Origin: an uncultured Collinsella sp. | Lineage (GTDB): Bacteria > Actinomycetota > Coriobacteriia > Coriobacteriales > Coriobacteriaceae | Length of the DNA stretch: 64,000 bases | NCBI GenBank assembly: GCA_958427145.1 | Contig: CAUAAZ010000007.1 | Span: 18,733 to 82,732, forward strand | Direction of reading: 5' to 3' | Part shown: positions 19,057-28,609 of the stretch, one piece after another | How positions within the stretch are numbered: position 1 is the first letter of the stretch | Layout: the number at the start of each line of letters is the position of its first letter | Program-made: the position numbers and the translations under genes | Notes under the pieces: model-generated | The model's input: only the letters and a program-made list of their open reading frames with translations | Databases searched by the model: none | What the model was told of the DNA's origin: nothing

Positions 19057-19183
19057 AGGATAACACATTTCGCGAGCGCATCGCCGCGTTCCGTTTTGTT
19101 CGCGCTGGGTACAAGGCAAGTAGCTGTGCAAACTGGCCGCGCACCCGCCTGCGGCGCTCGGCCTGCGAGATTAAGGATACGGT

Positions 19184-20767
19184 ATGGGAAAGAAACTCGA
19201 TAAGAAGGCCAAGGCCGCCGTGGCAAAAGCCGCCAAGGGCGTCAAGGCTGCTAAAGTCGACAAGGCCGTCAAAAAGTTCCGCAAACTCGAGGGCAAGCTG
19301 TGGACTCGCGAGTACCTGCTCAAGATTGCCGAGTTCGATGGGGCGACGATTGCTCCTGCCAACGGCGCTGCCGCCCGTGCCGACGCCACGGGCACGCTTG
19401 CCGGCGAGCATCACAAGCTGCTGACCAGCGAGAAGTCCGTTGAGCTCGTACGCTCGTTAGCGCGCGAGACGGTTGCAGGCGGACACGTAGACGACCCGCA
19501 GCTGCTCGACGAGATTCGCGTGCTCGGCCGCGACCAGCGCGAGGCAAGCGTTATTCCTACCGAGGAGGCCGAGGCCTGGACCAGGCTCACCTGCGAGGCC
19601 GACGCCGTGTGGCATAAGGCCAAGACGGCCAACGACTGGGCGAGCTTTGGGCCCTATGTGGATAGAATCGTCGCCCAACTTAAGCATCAGGCCGAACTCA
19701 TGGACCCCAAGCGCGACCCATACGACGTTTGGCTCGACCAGTACGAGCGCGGCCTTTCTGCCGAGAGCTTCGACGCGTTTTGCGAGGAGGTCAAGGCCAC
19801 GGTCGTGCCGCTCGTGCACGCCATCGGCGAGCGCGGCCAGCAGCCCGCTGCCGACTTTTTGCACGCCCGCGTGCCCGAGGCCGCCCAGCGCGCCATGAGC
19901 TTCGACCTGATGAAGCTCGTCGGCCTGAACCTGGACGACACCACGCTTGCCTTTACCGAGCACCCGTTTAGCGAGGGCTTTGCCGTGGGTGACGCGCGCA
20001 TCGCGACGCACATCTACGAGGACGACTGTATCTCCAACGTCTACAGCATCATCCACGAGGCGGGACACGCCATGTACGAGCTGGGCGTCAATCCTGCCTA
20101 TGCGCGCACCTGCCTGGAGGGTGGCACTTCCATGGGCATCCACGAGAGCCAGAGCCGCTTCTTTGAGAACACCGTGGGTCGCAGCCGCGCCTTTATGGGC
20201 CCGCTGCTCGAGGTGCTGCGCCGTCACGCGCCCGAGGTCTATGGCAGCGTGGACGAGGACACGCTCTACCGCGCCGTGAACATCGCGCAGCCGTCGTTGA
20301 TCCGCACCGAGGCGGACGAGCTCACCTATCCGCTGCACGTTATGGTGCGCTACGAGATCGAGCGCATGCTGTTTGCCGGCGAGGCCACGGCCAAGGACAT
20401 CCCCGCGCTTTGGAATCGCTTTATGGACGAGTACCTGGGCATTCCCGTTCCCGACGACACGCGCGGCTGCCTGCAGGATACGCATTGGAGCGGCGGCTCA
20501 TTTGGTTACTTCCCCACCTATGCGCTGGGCAGCGCCTACGACGCCATGTTCGTGCCGGCCATGTGCCGCGACGGTGTCGACCTTACCGGTGCCTGCGCGA
20601 GCGGTGATCTGGCGCCCGTCCGCGCCTGGCTGGGCGAGCACATTTGGCAGTGGGGCCGCGCCAAGGACGCGCCGGAACTCATCAAGGGCGCCTGCGGCAT
20701 GGCGTTCGACGCCCGCTACTACTGCAGCTACCTGCAGGACAAGTTCACCACGCTGTACCAACTGTAA
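19184..20767 (+). CDS. M32 family metallocarboxypeptidase
   Basis: This cytoplasmic zinc carboxypeptidase removes C-terminal residues from peptides (carboxypeptidase Taq family). The zinc motif HEAGHAMYE is at about residue 290, followed by the family segments GIHESQSRFFEN and RTEADELTYPLHV. The length (527) is slightly above the usual ~500 because of a Lys/Ala-rich N-terminal tail of about 40 residues. AAGGAT precedes the ATG. It stands alone between the divergent pheS T-box promoter and a palindromic repeat, in convergent orientation to glmM. Confidence 0.92.
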   Translation: MGKKLDKKAKAAVAKAAKGVKAAKVDKAVKKFRKLEGKLWTREYLLKIAEFDGATIAPANGAAARADATGTLAGEHHKLLTSEKSVELVRSLARETVAGGHVDDPQLLDEIRVLGRDQREASVIPTEEAEAWTRLTCEADAVWHKAKTANDWASFGPYVDRIVAQLKHQAELMDPKRDPYDVWLDQYERGLSAESFDAFCEEVKATVVPLVHAIGERGQQPAADFLHARVPEAAQRAMSFDLMKLVGLNLDDTTLAFTEHPFSEGFAVGDARIATHIYEDDCISNVYSIIHEAGHAMYELGVNPAYARTCLEGGTSMGIHESQSRFFENTVGRSRAFMGPLLEVLRRHAPEVYGSVDEDTLYRAVNIAQPSLIRTEADELTYPLHVMVRYEIERMLFAGEATAKDIPALWNRFMDEYLGIPVPDDTRGCLQDTHWSGGSFGYFPTYALGSAYDAMFVPAMCRDGVDLTGACASGDLAPVRAWLGEHIWQWGRAKDAPELIKGACGMAFDARYYCSYLQDKFTTLYQL

Positions 20768-20819
20768 GGATTGACCAGCACGCCATCGCCAACCATGTTG
20801 ACACCGATGTCTTGGCAAC

Positions 20820-20968
20820 GTCAGCGAAAACGACCCTAAGCGAGCAAGGTGACGTGAAATGAAAGGGCGCTGACCTTCTGGTCGCGCCCTTGAAATTGAA
20901 CGTCAGATTGCCGCTTAGGGTCGTTTGCAGCGTCGAGCAGTTACGCGGTTTGGTAAAACCGCGTAACT
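20820..20968. repeat. 149-bp palindromic element, copy 1
   Basis: This copy and 41809-41957 have the same length and nearly identical flanks, but a different ~35-base centre. Outer stem: AAACGACCCTAAGCG pairs with CGCTTAGGGTCGTTT (15 bp). Inside it are a TGACGT/ACGTCA helix and a GC-rich central hairpin (AAGGGCGC/GCGCCCTT). The right end is a separate hairpin, ACGCGGTTT/AAACCGCGT, that can act as a terminator for glmM. The glmM stop codon overlaps the last two bases of the element. It lies between convergent genes. Confidence 0.85.
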
Positions 20969-22298
20969 ACAGAGCCTCGAGCGCGTTGGCGATGCGCTTC
21001 ATGGCGGCATCGGCGGATGCTTGGTCGGGCGCCTCGGCCAGCACGCGGATAACCGACTCGGTTCCGCTCTTGCGCACGAGCACGCGGCCCTCGCCTGCCA
21101 GCGCAACCTCGGCCTCGGCGATGGCGTTCTGCACGCCCATGTTCTCGAGCGCGGCGTCCTTGTCCGCCACGCGCACGGCCACCTGCGCCTGCGGCAGCAG
21201 CTTGCACGGAGCCGTGAGCTGCGAGAGCGTCTCGCGCTCGGCACGAATCACTTCCATCACGCGCAGCGAGGTCATAATGCCGTCGCCCGTGCGCTCGATA
21301 TCGCCAAAGATCGTATGGCCCGTCTGCTCGCCGCCCAGGCTGTAGCCGCCCTCGCGCATCTTGGCATACACGTGACGGTCGCCCACGCCGCTGGTCACGG
21401 TGCTCAGACCGGCAAGCTCCAACGACTTGATCAGGCCAAAGTTGCTGGCAATCGTCGGCACCACGGTACCGCCCGAGAGGCGACCGTGCTTGTTCAGATA
21501 CACGCCGCACACGTACAGGATCTGGTCGCCGTCGACCACGCGCCCGCGCTCGTCCACGGCCAGGCAGCGGTCGGCATCGCCGTCGTAGGCAAAGCCCACG
21601 TCCAGGCCCTGCTCCACCACATGGCGCTGCAGACGCTCCATATGCGTGGAGCCGCAGTCGACGTTGATGTTAAAGCCATCGGGCGCGGCATTGATCACGC
21701 GCACGTCGGCACCGAGCGCGTCAAACACCGGCTTGGCCACCGAGGAAGCCGAGCCGTTGGCGCAGTCGATACCGATCTTGACGCCCTGCAGCGAAAAGTT
21801 CGCGCTGGCGATGAGCGAGGCAATATAGCGGTTGCGGCCCTGCATGTAATCGACCGTGGCGCCGATATGGTTGCCCGTTGCCAGCGGTACCTCGCTCTTG
21901 CCATCGATGTAGTCCTCGATGAGCTCCAGCACGTCCTCGTCCATCTTAAAGCCGTCGCTGTTGACGAGCTTAATGCCGTTATCGCAAAACGGGTTGTGGC
22001 TCGCACTGATCATGATGCCGCAATCGAAGCAGCCCTCCACGGTCTGATGTGCCACGCCCGGCGTCGGGATCACGTGCAGTATATAGGCGTCCGCACCGCT
22101 CGCGACCAGGCCGCTCACCAGCGCCGCCTCGAACATATAGCTCGAGCGACGCGTGTCCTTGCCCACGATGACGCGCGCCTTGCGCTCGCGGTTGACACCG
22201 TAATACCAGCCCACAAAACGGCCAATCTTATAAGCATGCTCTACCGTCAGCCCAACGTTGGCCTCACCGCGAAAGCCGTCGGTGCCAAAGTACTTCAT
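20967..22298 (-). CDS. glmM: Phosphoglucosamine mutase
   Basis: GlmM interconverts glucosamine-6-phosphate and glucosamine-1-phosphate on the way to UDP-GlcNAc for peptidoglycan. The 443-residue protein starts MKYFGTDGFRGEAN and carries the phosphoserine loop SASHNPFCDNGIK, the metal loop DGDADR and the sugar-binding GGEQTGH; a C-terminal phosphate-binding RKSGTESVIRV is present. It follows the DUF4012 gene by 12 bases and is probably cotranscribed with it. Its stop lies exactly at the edge of the palindromic repeat. Confidence 0.97.
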   Translation of the reverse strand: MKYFGTDGFRGEANVGLTVEHAYKIGRFVGWYYGVNRERKARVIVGKDTRRSSYMFEAALVSGLVASGADAYILHVIPTPGVAHQTVEGCFDCGIMISASHNPFCDNGIKLVNSDGFKMDEDVLELIEDYIDGKSEVPLATGNHIGATVDYMQGRNRYIASLIASANFSLQGVKIGIDCANGSASSVAKPVFDALGADVRVINAAPDGFNINVDCGSTHMERLQRHVVEQGLDVGFAYDGDADRCLAVDERGRVVDGDQILYVCGVYLNKHGRLSGGTVVPTIASNFGLIKSLELAGLSTVTSGVGDRHVYAKMREGGYSLGGEQTGHTIFGDIERTGDGIMTSLRVMEVIRAERETLSQLTAPCKLLPQAQVAVRVADKDAALENMGVQNAIAEAEVALAGEGRVLVRKSGTESVIRVLAEAPDQASADAAMKRIANALEAL

Positions 22299-22310
22299 AT
22301 CTTACTTATC

Positions 22311-24632
22311 CTATTCGAACGTTTGAGCGGTTGGCGTGGTACGAACCTTAAGCTCTTTGTGCCCAGAGTCCTTCGAAGTCGTGACCGTGTACTCGACCTT
22401 TATGTCTTGTCCAAGAAGCATGTGGACACCGCCCCATGCAACCTTCAAGCCATCGTGCGTCGCTTCGTTCATCTCGATAGAACCGGAGCCCGAAGTCTTA
22501 ATGTCCGAAATGCTGCCTCCCGCAGGAGCATAGAGATAAAGCCTCAGCACCTCATCATCAATATCCTGGCTAATGCCGTTATGGCCCTGGAAATAACCAG
22601 GCATCTCGGCCTTCTCCTGGGGGGTCATCGTGTTTTTGAGCGAGGTGGTCACTCGATACGTCGTCGAGCCATCGGCATTTTCAACCGAAGAATCGATGGT
22701 GACTCGCTTATCGAGGAACCAATCCATCTTTGAATAGCTGTAGTTGTTCACATAGACGCCCAAAATCGGAGCCTCCGACGTATCGGTTTGGAGAGCGCCC
22801 GATATTCCAAGAGCCTTCGCGGCCTTTTCCTCGTCATCATTTCTCGAATACATGAGGATGCGACCCTCGGAAGCGCCCTTTTCGATGGCGGCAGCAATCT
22901 TAGTAATATCGCTGGAGCCCAGTTCGTCCACGATCTTGTTAAAAGCTGATCCGGCAACCGCCGCAAAAATGGCGTCCTGTTCCTCTACCGGGTAATTCCA
23001 ATAAATATCGTGCAGCAGCACCTTTGCGGCGTTGCTTCCATCAACGACGGTGCCGTCAGGAAGCTGTGTGCCGCCTACAACGCCGAGCATATACTGCAAA
23101 AATACCGGATCGACTGCAAATACGCCGTCGATGTCATCTCCGACAATGGCCTTCTGCATATCGCTGGCAAGCTGAGCCGCACGCGGATAATCAGGCGTCA
23201 TCGTAACGTCGCCCATCGTGTATCCGAGCGTGTTGAATCCGGTCAGGCCCCATCCGGTCGTGAACAAGTTTGCCTCTTCATCGGTGATGGGAAGCGGGCT
23301 CAAAGGCTCTTTCATCATGTCGACTTTGACAAAATCGCCCAGTTCGAGCTTACCGTCAGTCACCGACATCACGCCGCGAGAACCGGGGAAACCGCCGCAG
23401 GCGCGGATCTCGACATTGCTCATCGCGAGCACAAGGTAATGACGCGTCTGGCCGTTGGCGCCGAGCATCTGGGGAAGGACGGGGGCGACCTTCTCCGCCG
23501 CGTCAACCGCACCGTTGAGGGTGGCAAAGCTGTCCTTGGCCTTATCGACCAGCTCGGTCACCTGGGAAATATGAGTATCGCCAATGCCCTGGACCTTCTC
23601 GTTGGCGCTCTTGAACACCTTCGAGCTGCTGGAAAGCGAATCGGCGACCGCCTGCAGCGCGGACACGTTAATCATGCCGTCCTGGAACAGCTTGCCGGGC
23701 GTAGCCTGCGAGAGGTTGTCGGCCATGGGAACCAGCGCATTGCTCGAGACATCGGACAGGGCGTCAATCATGGTGCGGGCCGCATTGATATCGCTGCCAT
23801 ACACCGGGATAAACGAAGCCGCCGCCCACAGCGGGCTCGAGGTCTCCGCCTTCATGCTGTCGCAGAGCTCATCGATCTTTTTCGCGTCGTCAGGCAGCGT
23901 CGAAAAATCGCCCGACGTGACCTTGTCCTTAAGGCCACCGACGATCTCGACAGCCTCCTTCGCTTCGCTCTTTACGGTCTTTGCCGAGTTAAGCAGCATA
24001 AAGCCGCTTGCGCCAAGCGCAACGAGAAACATCGCGACTACAGCGGCAATAATGGCGCCGGTGTGACGCTTTTTGCGCTCGCCCTTGCGATGGCGATGAC
24101 GGACCAGACCGTCAGAGGTCGAACTCGACGAAGCATCGCTACCGTAGTTCAAGCCAAAATCGTAATAATCTTCCTTGGAACCCGAGCCCGCAAACTCGGT
24201 ACCGCTATCATCCAGGCGGGCGAACGTGCCTGTCTCGGAGGCGCCGGTGTAAATCGTGCCGAGGTTACCCGTAAGCCCCGCGCCACCGGCAGAGGGAGTA
24301 TTGTTGTCGGCCTTGCCGGCATTAACGTTGCCGGCGCCATTCGCGGCGTTGGCAGCACCTGCGTTGTTCGCAGGTACCGAAGGAGCCCCGCTCGGCTGCG
24401 ACGCAGAGGTTGCACCGCCCGCAAAGACATTTCCTCTTGCACGGCCGGTCTTTTTTGCCTTTTGAGACTGCTCGTACAGAGCGGTAAACATCGCCGTCTC
24501 GCCCGGGGACACGCGCTTACCGGAACCGCCCTGTCCAGCGCCGCCCGGCGTGCCGGCCTTACCAGCCCCGTTCGGACGCGGCGGAACTGCAGGGCGGCCG
24601 CTATCGCTGCCCTTAAAGTGATTACCAGCCAT
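22311..24632 (-). CDS. DUF4012 domain membrane protein
   Basis: The 773-residue protein has a cytoplasmic N-terminal tail of ~185 residues rich in Gly, Ala, Pro and Asn, a single membrane helix (about 191-214) preceded by HRKGERKKRH, and a large external part that matches DUF4012 proteins of Actinobacteria. These are often found near cell-envelope polysaccharide genes, but their activity is unknown. GAGGAT lies seven bases upstream of the chosen ATG 24632. The position directly ahead of glmM suggests a link to envelope synthesis. The codon and base use appear less GC-rich than in glmM. Confidence 0.8.
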   Translation of the reverse strand: MAGNHFKGSDSGRPAVPPRPNGAGKAGTPGGAGQGGSGKRVSPGETAMFTALYEQSQKAKKTGRARGNVFAGGATSASQPSGAPSVPANNAGAANAANGAGNVNAGKADNNTPSAGGAGLTGNLGTIYTGASETGTFARLDDSGTEFAGSGSKEDYYDFGLNYGSDASSSSTSDGLVRHRHRKGERKKRHTGAIIAAVVAMFLVALGASGFMLLNSAKTVKSEAKEAVEIVGGLKDKVTSGDFSTLPDDAKKIDELCDSMKAETSSPLWAAASFIPVYGSDINAARTMIDALSDVSSNALVPMADNLSQATPGKLFQDGMINVSALQAVADSLSSSSKVFKSANEKVQGIGDTHISQVTELVDKAKDSFATLNGAVDAAEKVAPVLPQMLGANGQTRHYLVLAMSNVEIRACGGFPGSRGVMSVTDGKLELGDFVKVDMMKEPLSPLPITDEEANLFTTGWGLTGFNTLGYTMGDVTMTPDYPRAAQLASDMQKAIVGDDIDGVFAVDPVFLQYMLGVVGGTQLPDGTVVDGSNAAKVLLHDIYWNYPVEEQDAIFAAVAGSAFNKIVDELGSSDITKIAAAIEKGASEGRILMYSRNDDEEKAAKALGISGALQTDTSEAPILGVYVNNYSYSKMDWFLDKRVTIDSSVENADGSTTYRVTTSLKNTMTPQEKAEMPGYFQGHNGISQDIDDEVLRLYLYAPAGGSISDIKTSGSGSIEMNEATHDGLKVAWGGVHMLLGQDIKVEYTVTTSKDSGHKELKVRTTPTAQTFE

Positions 24633-24781
24633 AAAGAAATCCTCGCAATTGAGTCGCAATGAAAAAGTCCATAACGTTACTAGTTTATGGCATTTTGAGC
24701 ATCGACAGCTAAACTCCAGACACGGACATCAATTGGCGAAAATGCGGCACAACACCTTTTCTGTCTTGGCGGCGGCGCTAG

Positions 24782-25804
24782 CTACACCGTGAGAAACATC
24801 ATCACGATGATCATGACAAAGCCGATAAGGTCGGTCGGCAAAAACACCGTCCCCAGCATAACGGCGCTGGTGATGGTCGCCGAAACCGGCTCCACAGTTC
24901 CGATGAGGCTCGCGCGCACCGAGCCGATGTCCTTAACGCCCTGCATATAGAGCATGTAAGCAAAAAACGAGCCGATAACCACGAACACCGCGAGCGCCTC
25001 GATGCCGGCAGCGTCGAGCGCCGGCATATGCGCCCAGGGCTGCACGAAGACGCACGAGACCACGCCCGCCGTGAGCATTGCCGAGCCCGTGACGATGGGG
25101 CTGCCGTATTCGGGCAGGATCTTGGCGGGAATCACCGCCATACACGCGGCGCTGACCGCACACATAAGACCTGCTGCCAGGCCAAGCGGCGAGATATTCA
25201 GGCTGGTGGGGTCGCCGCCGGTGGCGATTAAAAAGGTTCCACCCAGAGCCAGGCCAATGCCGATGACTTCGCGAGTACGCGGCATGCGGCGATCGGTCAC
25301 GCAGGTGTAGCCCATGATGATAACGAGCTGCAGGCACTGGAGCACCGTCGCGGTTCCGGCGTTCGTCAGGCGCACGGCCGAAAGATAGCAAAACTGGTTG
25401 AACAGCAGGCCAAAGGCGGTAAAGAGCAGCAGCTGCTTGCGATCGGCGGGTGTGGTCAAGAGCTTAATCAGGCGCTCGCGGTCGCGCGTAACAACCACGG
25501 CCATAAAGAGTAGACCGGCGAGAATCTGACGCACGCTCATAAGCCACAAGGTGTCGACGTGGTAGGTATCGAACAGAAAGCTCGCGCTGGTGCCCGAGAA
25601 GCCCCAAAACGAACCGCCCACCAACGTAGCCAAGACGCCCGTGATCATCTTGCGCGACGACGCATCGTTAAGGCGGTCGCGCCAGGCGCGGCGGGTGCTA
25701 CGGCTGAGCTCGTCGGTGCCCTCGGGCACATCAATGTTCGACATATCGGTCATCGGCACCGAAGCCCCTGCGCCTTCGACCTGCTCGACACACTCTTTGC
25801 TCAT
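24782..25804 (-). CDS. EamA/DMT family transporter
   Basis: This is a ten-helix permease of the drug/metabolite transporter superfamily with two EamA repeats (about residues 55-185 and 195-335). A 50-residue charged N-terminal tail precedes the first helix. The substrate is not evident. GGGGGAG lies four bases before the ATG. It is a single gene. A distinct EamA protein (49013-50095) occurs in the sugar region and lacks this N-terminal tail. Confidence 0.85.
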   Translation of the reverse strand: MSKECVEQVEGAGASVPMTDMSNIDVPEGTDELSRSTRRAWRDRLNDASSRKMITGVLATLVGGSFWGFSGTSASFLFDTYHVDTLWLMSVRQILAGLLFMAVVVTRDRERLIKLLTTPADRKQLLLFTAFGLLFNQFCYLSAVRLTNAGTATVLQCLQLVIIMGYTCVTDRRMPRTREVIGIGLALGGTFLIATGGDPTSLNISPLGLAAGLMCAVSAACMAVIPAKILPEYGSPIVTGSAMLTAGVVSCVFVQPWAHMPALDAAGIEALAVFVVIGSFFAYMLYMQGVKDIGSVRASLIGTVEPVSATITSAVMLGTVFLPTDLIGFVMIIVMMFLTV

Positions 25805-26035
25805 TCCACTCCCCCGAAACAGCCTGGAAACAATTCGGCTTACCTTACCACGGCGAAGTCACCAGCTGGAGGCTTGTCCGCTTATCGGTAGGACAATTCC
25901 GCAGGCGTCTTTCCATAGCTCGATACCGCAATGGCCTTGCATTATGCGACAGCCAAATCGCGGCAGCAGGCTCTTTTGAAATGGATATGGCAAAGCCCCC
26001 GAATTCCACAATGTAAGCGATTTTTAAAAATGTTC

Positions 26036-26064
26036 TTGCCACCGAGTTCAGGCTCCGTTATATT
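26036..26064 (+). promoter_or_regulatory. Promoter of tRNA-Val
   Basis: TTGCCA at 26036-26041 and TATATT at 26059-26064 are separated by 17 bases. They stand 29 bases ahead of the tRNA. Confidence 0.75.
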
Positions 26065-26093
26065 ATCCCTTGCGCGCTTGCGCACCCTTGATC

Positions 26094-26168
26094 GGGCGTT
26101 TAGCTCAGGGGGAGAGCGCTTCCCTGACACGGAAGAGGTCAGAAGTTCAAATCTTCTAACGCCCACCA
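26094..26168 (+). tRNA. tRNA-Val (GAC)
   Basis: The acceptor arms GGGCGTT and AACGCCC pair fully. The D-arm is GCTC...GAGC, the anticodon stem CTTCC/GGAAG encloses loop CTGACAC with anticodon GAC, and the T-arm has AGAAG-TTCAAAT-CTTCT. The CCA end is encoded (26166-26168). Confidence 0.97.
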
Positions 26169-26176
26169 AATGTTCG

Positions 26177-26213
26177 CAGCTCAGAGGCTATGTCCTCTGG
26201 GCTGTTTTGTTTT
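26177..26213 (+). terminator. Terminator of tRNA-Val
   Basis: An 11-bp stem with one G-T pair (26177-26187 with 26194-26204) is followed by TTTTGTTTT. Confidence 0.88.
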
Positions 26214-26394
26214 ATGTCGCCAAATCCGCCGGCAGTTCCAACCGCCCAACTAGCCAAAAGCCGACCATCTACTTGCCGATCTATCCATCGGCATAACCAA
26301 TCAGTCCGCACCGCAACTTCTCAGCAAAACGCCGCGATGTCTGCGCCCTGCGGTATCCTTGGGCCACTTGCACCTGCAGCACCAAGGAGCCGCC

Positions 26395-27081
26395 ATGCGC
26401 ACCGAGCTCGATGTCCCCTTTTCGCACAAAGAAGAAGCCAAGGCGCTGGGCGCCAAATGGGACCGGACCAAGAAGGTCTGGTATGTACCCAGCGGCGTCA
26501 ACCCCGAGCCCTTTGCCGAGTGGCTGCCCGGTGTTGACCGATCCGACCCCTCAGCGCCGTATATATATCTAGTACTGGGCAAGCGCGAGTGCTGGAAGTG
26601 TCACAAAGAGACCTCGGTCGCGGCCTTCGGCATTCCCTATCGAACCGATAACGACGAGAGCGTCGCCATCGCGCACGCGCCCAACGAATCCGGGCACATT
26701 GCCATCGACACGGCCAACGCCAACGCACTCGCCATCGTGCCCGCTCTTGGCTGCGTGCCGGGCGAGATCCGCGACTACCTTCATAAGCGCTGCGGCTACA
26801 AGCCCGTAGGCGCGCGAGCCTCCAAAGCCCCGTCGCTCGGCAACACGTGCACCAGTTGCGACGCGCTGCAAGGCAGCCGCTATCTGTTCGAGGAGCCCTC
26901 GTCCCCGTTTGCCCTCACTGCCATCAACAAGCTGCCGGCACTGGAGTTTATACGCGTCGAAGTTGCCGGCGTCTTTGGCGTCCCGGCCACGCGTACCGAC
27001 TTTGACCAGGCGCTCTTTACCTGGGCACGCGACCATCACGCCGAGTTCCACAAGCAACTCGGTGAGGGGATTTATTTGTAG
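26395..27081 (+). CDS. DUF5710 domain protein
   Basis: The first ~45 residues (LDVPFSHKEEAKALGAKWDRTKKVWYVP) match DUF5710, a small domain common in plasmid primase and relaxase proteins and presumed to bind nucleic acid. The remaining ~185 residues contain two CxxC pairs (CWKCHKE and CTSCDAL), which may form a treble-clef or zinc-ribbon unit, and end in a helical region. AAGGAG stands five bases before the ATG. The function is unknown. It is the first gene after tRNA-Val and opens a stretch of accessory genes. Confidence 0.7.
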   Translation: MRTELDVPFSHKEEAKALGAKWDRTKKVWYVPSGVNPEPFAEWLPGVDRSDPSAPYIYLVLGKRECWKCHKETSVAAFGIPYRTDNDESVAIAHAPNESGHIAIDTANANALAIVPALGCVPGEIRDYLHKRCGYKPVGARASKAPSLGNTCTSCDALQGSRYLFEEPSSPFALTAINKLPALEFIRVEVAGVFGVPATRTDFDQALFTWARDHHAEFHKQLGEGIYL

Positions 27082-27119
27082 AGACGGAGAAGCCTTCACA
27101 GCCAGCTCCTCCGCATCAC

Positions 27120-27404
27120 CTATCCCTCGTCGCCGGCGTCGTACACGATATCGAGGCCACAAACAGGGCATTTCTCCGGATACACCGGCATATGAACGCC
27201 TGTCCGTTTTCTCACTTCGTCGCTGAGTCTGTCGCGCGCATCGATGAACCGAATGTCGAGACACGGTATTTGCGAGCCGCAGCAAGGGCAGGTGACGACA
27301 AACGACCCGCAATCAACCTCTACGCTCGGAAACATATTGTTGTCTATAAGGGCACACGGCAGTTTTCCGTACTTCCCCATCGCAATATCGCCTCGCCAGC
27401 TCAT
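27120..27404 (-). CDS. Small zinc-ribbon protein, unknown function
   Basis: This 94-residue protein contains two Cys pairs, CPCCGSQIPC in the middle and CPVCG near the C-terminus, spaced as in a zinc ribbon. Nothing else in it is recognisable. The start ATG 27404 is supported by GAGGGGAG at five bases; the frame is open upstream but without a ribosome-binding site. It is convergent with the DUF5710 gene and downstream of the HNH gene. Confidence 0.6.
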   Translation of the reverse strand: MSWRGDIAMGKYGKLPCALIDNNMFPSVEVDCGSFVVTCPCCGSQIPCLDIRFIDARDRLSDEVRKRTGVHMPVYPEKCPVCGLDIVYDAGDEG

Positions 27405-27526
27405 ACACGCTCCCCTCTCGCTATACAAAACAGGAAGAGCATGCACCGGCGGGCGTGCGCGAGATTGCATCGCCACGCGATCCGATCAAACAACACGATC
27501 GTCAAAGAATGCCAAAGCCAAATACG

Positions 27527-28357
27527 CTAATACGGCAGAAGCCCCGCCTTTTCACGCTTCTTTTCCGAGCGATCGAACTCAATGCGATGGGCCTCAAGAA
27601 ACACCGTATTGGGTCGCCACTGATGCTCATTCGGCTGCCTTAGCGTCGCGCCCGCAAAGGAAGCATAGTCGGTCTTATCCAGCAGGTACGATCCGCACAG
27701 CCGATATTCGCCGCAAACAGGCTCAAACGAAATCAGATGAGCATCGAATAAAGCATGTAAGTCGCGCCGAAGCAGAATGCCGTTGCTGGCAACCTGCGAT
27801 TTGGGTCCCGAGTAATTCTCGATATGTGCAGCCTCCAGAGCTTCGCTGACGCCGCAGTCCGACACCGCGCAACGGCCATCATAGGCGGCAACGAGCTGCT
27901 TGCGGAACCATTGCTGCCCCAATCGCTCGCGTCTTAACGCATAGCGGACCTTTTCGTCGTCGGTCGTACCCCGTCCGGCAAACTCAATATCGACGGGCAT
28001 GTGCTTCAGATAGCTCATGTCGGGCGCAAAACGGGGGTCCGGTCCGCCTTTATGAACAGGACCGTGCAGAACAAACCATCCGTTTTCGGGCTCGAACCGT
28101 TCAACAAACGCAAGGCCGAGCACCTTGTAGCCCACCTCGGTTGCAAATATGACTCCGACTGGAACGCCACATTCCATGCAGTTGAGCATTTTACGGTTGT
28201 AATTCTGGTCTCGAGGACCAACGGCGCCTGGCGCTTGGACCGAATACTTAATGACCCACGTACCATCGTCCAAATAGAGCGGAGGTACATCGGTGTAGAA
28301 GCTCTTTTTAGAGTTATGGACCGAAAGCGCAAAGATCTTATTGGGATCTTGCTTCAC
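27527..28357 (-). CDS. HNH endonuclease family protein
   Basis: The C-terminal part (about residues 145-225) carries an HNH_2-type nuclease fold: CAVSDCG with two Cys, EAAHIENY, NGILLRRDLHALFD and a downstream HLISF. The N-terminal 140 residues have a Cys pair (CMECG) and a YLDDGTW segment but no domain I can name. It starts with GTG after AGGA at a short distance, 16 bases after the stop of the small upstream gene, so the two look like a pair. The likely role is a DNA nuclease of a defence or mobile system; no methylase is near. Base composition seems lower in GC than in neighbouring genes. Confidence 0.78.
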   Translation of the reverse strand: MKQDPNKIFALSVHNSKKSFYTDVPPLYLDDGTWVIKYSVQAPGAVGPRDQNYNRKMLNCMECGVPVGVIFATEVGYKVLGLAFVERFEPENGWFVLHGPVHKGGPDPRFAPDMSYLKHMPVDIEFAGRGTTDDEKVRYALRRERLGQQWFRKQLVAAYDGRCAVSDCGVSEALEAAHIENYSGPKSQVASNGILLRRDLHALFDAHLISFEPVCGEYRLCGSYLLDKTDYASFAGATLRQPNEHQWRPNTVFLEAHRIEFDRSEKKREKAGLLPY

Positions 28358-28372
28358 CCGATCCTGGCCCGG

Positions 28373-28609
28373 CTAGAAGATCCCTGAATCCCGCGTTACG
28401 GGAAAGAAGTCCGAGCCAATTCTCAAACGATACTGATACTGAGGGCTATCTTCCTTGGTGTGGTGCGGAAGGCTGGTCCAAACGCCGCCGCGCTGTTCCT
28501 CACCCAGAAACCACTCCCATGCCTCAACGTATTCGGAAGGCACGAGACTGCAGGCGCGGTCATAGCTTGGTCCATCCATCAACGGAACAGCAAGGTCAAT
28601 GTCGTTCAT
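28373..28609 (-). CDS. Small protein upstream of HNH nuclease
   Basis: The frame encodes 78 acidic residues beginning MNDIDLAVPLMDG with no recognisable domain. It ends 16 bases before the HNH gene in the same direction, in the place where an immunity or accessory protein would be expected. The Shine-Dalgarno (AGGTG) is weak, so the start is uncertain. It could also be an N-terminal remnant of a longer HNH protein separated by a stop. Confidence 0.45.
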   Translation of the reverse strand: MNDIDLAVPLMDGPSYDRACSLVPSEYVEAWEWFLGEEQRGGVWTSLPHHTKEDSPQYQYRLRIGSDFFPVTRDSGIF

